From: Ferruginibacter sp.
GTDB taxonomy: Bacteria; Bacteroidota; Bacteroidia; Chitinophagales; Chitinophagaceae
Assembly (NCBI GenBank): GCA_025963635.1
Contig: JAOQAK010000072.1
Coordinates: forward strand, 1-64,000
Length of the DNA stretch: 64,000 nt
Reading direction: 5' to 3'
In this document: in pieces, positions 62,508 through 64,000 of the stretch
Position numbering within the stretch: the first letter of the stretch is position 1
Layout of the letters: each line of letters begins with the position of its first letter
Translations under genes and position numbers: made by a program
The notes under the pieces: generated by a model
Told to the model about the DNA's origin: nothing
Database searches by the model: none
What the model saw: the letters and a program-made list of their open reading frames with translations, nothing else

Positions 62508-63002
62508 CTATTCGTTTAAAGAGGCAATTATAGCATCAATGATCTTACCGGGAGGCATGATAATGTCTACCAATATTGCATTTGCGGGAATCTCAAGTGT
62601 ATCAAACTGCGATTGCAATAAAGTTGCCGGCATATAGTGGTCTTTTCTTTCGTTTAATCTTTCCAGGATGGTATTGTAATCCCCTTGCAGGAAAACCCAT
62701 TTGCATTGCGCTTCAATGTTCCGGCTCAGCCGGCCCCTGTACACCTGCCGAAGGGCGGAACAAACCAGTATAATGGTCTGGGATGCTATCTCCCGGCTCA
62801 CAAAATCGTGTATGTTTTCGAGCCAGGGCCACCGCTCTTCATCTGTTAAAGCTATTCCTGCGTTCATTTTGGCAATATTTTCCTTGATATGAAAATCATC
62901 TGCATCATAGAAGGGGTAGCCTGTTCTTTCACTTAGCTGTTTTCCAATGGTAGTTTTTCCACTACCGGACACGCCCATTATGTAGATCACCTTGTTTTGC
63001 AT
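62508..63002 (-). CDS. gntK: Gluconokinase, 164 aa
   Basis: Phosphorylates D-gluconate to 6-phosphogluconate with ATP, for entry into the pentose phosphate or Entner-Doudoroff routes. Walker A GVSGSGKT is at residues 10-17. FYDADDFHIKENIAKMNAGIALTDEERWPWLENI is spread over residues 31-64 with the hallmark D-A-D-D-F-H, N-x-x-K-M and G-x-x-L-x-D-x-D/E-R-x-P/W-W-L features. LVCSALRQVYRGRL and LNERKDHYMPATLLQSQFDTLE complete the GntK pattern. It fits a strain that makes aldonates in the periplasm with GMC dehydrogenases (20 kb away), though not in the same operon. Confidence 0.92.
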   Translation of the reverse strand: MQNKVIYIMGVSGSGKTTIGKQLSERTGYPFYDADDFHIKENIAKMNAGIALTDEERWPWLENIHDFVSREIASQTIILVCSALRQVYRGRLSRNIEAQCKWVFLQGDYNTILERLNERKDHYMPATLLQSQFDTLEIPANAILVDIIMPPGKIIDAIIASLNE

Positions 63003-63186
63003 ATTAATACCTGGGTTTGCATTTTTTTTAAAATTTCCGAAAAGTTTCCGGGGCGTAAAATGGCGGCAAAATTAGCTATTTCTTTAGCATGTTGAATTTG
63101 TTGAAATGGACGGTGGGGCAAGTCTCTAACAACTGTGCGGTATTTGATGCTAAGCGTTCACAATTATGCAGGCTGCCGGGCGGATG

Positions 63187-63295
63187 CCAGTGTTATGTCA
63201 AGTGTAAAGTGACGCTTTGCTCCGTGAATTGTCATCGGTAAACCGTTATTATTGGATGATTCTCCACAGACAATTCACGCTTGACATAACACCAG
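63187..63295. mobile_element. MITE-like inverted-repeat element, ~101 bp
   Basis: TGTTATGTCAAG (63191-63202) and CTTGACATAACA (63280-63291) are perfect 12-bp terminal inverted repeats. A second nested pair is GTGAATTGTC (63224-63233) and GACAATTCAC (63269-63278). The element is directly flanked by CCAG on both sides (63187-63190 and 63292-63295), as a 4-bp target duplication would be. No ORF lies inside. A plain cruciform or terminator for one of the flanking genes is the alternative. The rest of the spacer (63003-63186 and 63296-63340) is featureless. Confidence 0.5.
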
Positions 63296-63340
63296 TGAGG
63301 TATGATTCATTGCCCCAGGAAGAATATCAGTTTTACCGGA

Positions 63341-64000
63341 TCATCTTTTAAAAAGGATCACGATCGCCCCCAGCAATGTAAGTACAATCACTACTTTCCT
63401 GTAACCGTCATCTTTTATTTTGGATACGATTTTGATGCCCGCTACAAAACCAACGATAAGCGCAGGAAGCAATAACAGGTCGGTTTGCAAGGTAATTGCA
63501 GTAATATTCTTCCAGTAGAACACCTGGAAGGGAAGTTTGAAAAGATTTATAACTAAAAACACCCATGCCGCCGTGCCGATGAAATCATTTTTCGGCATGC
63601 GCATCGCCAGGAAATAAATATTGGAAAATGCACCCGCCAGGTTGCCCAGCATCGTAGTAAAGCCGGCAATTAAACCCATGTTGGCTACAAACAATTTATT
63701 GCCCGGGACCGCTTCTGTTTTCCTGAATTCCAACGCGATCATTATAATTACAGTCAGAATGATGATTAATGCCATTAGTTTTCGGAAGATGGCTTCATCA
63801 AGGTCTTTACCAACAAATACACCGATTAATATGCCCACCATCATCCAGGGGATCAACTTCCAGAAATGTGACCATTGTGCATGGCGGTTATAATAAATTA
63901 CCGCCATAATATCTGCAAAACACAACAACGGTAATACAACGCCGGTGGAAGCCTTTCCTCCAAAAACGATTGCCATAATCGTCACATTCATCATATCTAT
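63341..64000 (-). CDS. TauE/SafE-family permease, cut by the window end
   Basis: Partial gene: the frame is open to the window edge and the N-terminal helices are missing, since FGGKASTGVVLPLLCFADIMAV normally follows a first helix. Several membrane helices remain (for example LIPWMMVGILIGVFVG, LMALIIILTVIIMIAL, LIAGFTTMLGNLAG, LLLLPALIVGFVAG, VIVLTLLGAIVIL). The paired half-repeat structure is typical of the TauE/SafE group, which moves sulfite, sulfoacetate or other organic anions across the inner membrane. The internal Met used at 63994 is probably not the true start. Substrate unknown. Confidence 0.85.
   Translation of the reverse strand: MDMMNVTIMAIVFGGKASTGVVLPLLCFADIMAVIYYNRHAQWSHFWKLIPWMMVGILIGVFVGKDLDEAIFRKLMALIIILTVIIMIALEFRKTEAVPGNKLFVANMGLIAGFTTMLGNLAGAFSNIYFLAMRMPKNDFIGTAAWVFLVINLFKLPFQVFYWKNITAITLQTDLLLLPALIVGFVAGIKIVSKIKDDGYRKVVIVLTLLGAIVILFKR

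Noticed and set aside
63191..63291. Plain terminator for the TauE or gluconokinase gene
   Set aside because: Arms are ~77 bases apart with no U run following, and the element lies ~190 bp upstream of gluconokinase and upstream of nothing that ends there.

Overview
The window looks like chromosome of a Bacteroidota bacterium, most likely of the Chitinophagaceae. This rests on gene content: arrays of double-FtsX/MacB_PCD permeases ending in NPVKSLRTE, GMC oxidoreductases paired with gluconate_2-dh3 subunits, DUF1080, DUF2911, DUF4097 and CHAT-TPR proteins. A TTTG/TAnnTTTG promoter (61529-61556) and A/T-rich intergenic repeats of the GCTAAT type agree. No rRNA, tRNA, CRISPR array, transposase or phage gene was found.

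Region 1 (1-28943) is a tandem array, all on +, of nine paralogous ~800-residue permeases (called P1-P9 here). It ends with one MacB/LolD-type ATPase and one TolC-type outer membrane protein; no MacA/HlyD adaptor gene is visible. The permeases fall by eye into three groups (P1-P5, P6/P9, P7/P8). A DUF4097 beta-repeat protein sits between P6 and P7. P7 has an in-frame TGA and P8 a frameshift, both just before the same motif in the second periplasmic domain. A 27-codon orphan copy of a permease tail lies between P4 and P5. The spacers carry a hairpin-bearing repeat (module A plus module B) upstream of genes and a GCTAAT repeat downstream of genes, so the duplicating unit can almost be read directly. 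P7 and P9 share a precisely spaced palindrome plus sigma54-like promoter module.

Region 2 (29062-49235) looks like oxidative carbohydrate catabolism. It holds three GMC flavoproteins with Cys-x5-Cys-x3-Cys motifs, two Tat-signal gluconate_2-dh3 small subunits, three Gfo/Idh/MocA oxidoreductases (two Tat-exported), a two-domain DUF1080 protein (3-keto-glycoside hydrolase family), ThuA, NIPSNAP, two TIM-barrel isomerases and an MFS sugar permease. The simplest reading is periplasmic 3-oxidation of glycosides, cleavage of the 3-keto product, uptake and cytoplasmic processing. Two perfect or near-perfect palindromes, one LacI-like, lie in the divergent promoter at 36857-37233. A small toxin-antitoxin pair with a broken toxin (43789-44235) interrupts the cluster.

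Region 3 (49296-55906) is a possible accessory module. A minus-strand cassette encodes a 59-residue peptide, a repeat-bearing mini-lipoprotein and a periplasm-facing, membrane-anchored TPR-CHAT protease-like protein. Opposite it lie a beta-barrel protein, a TssO-like membrane coiled-coil protein and a stand-alone degenerate histidine-kinase-type ATPase domain.

Region 4 (56671-64000) is mostly housekeeping or stress: DUF2911-TPR, a molybdopterin oxidoreductase, DUF4142, PRC-barrel, aldo/keto reductase, a small conserved-looking hypothetical, a Cof-type HAD phosphatase, gluconokinase, a MITE-like inverted-repeat element and a TauE/SafE permease cut by the window end.
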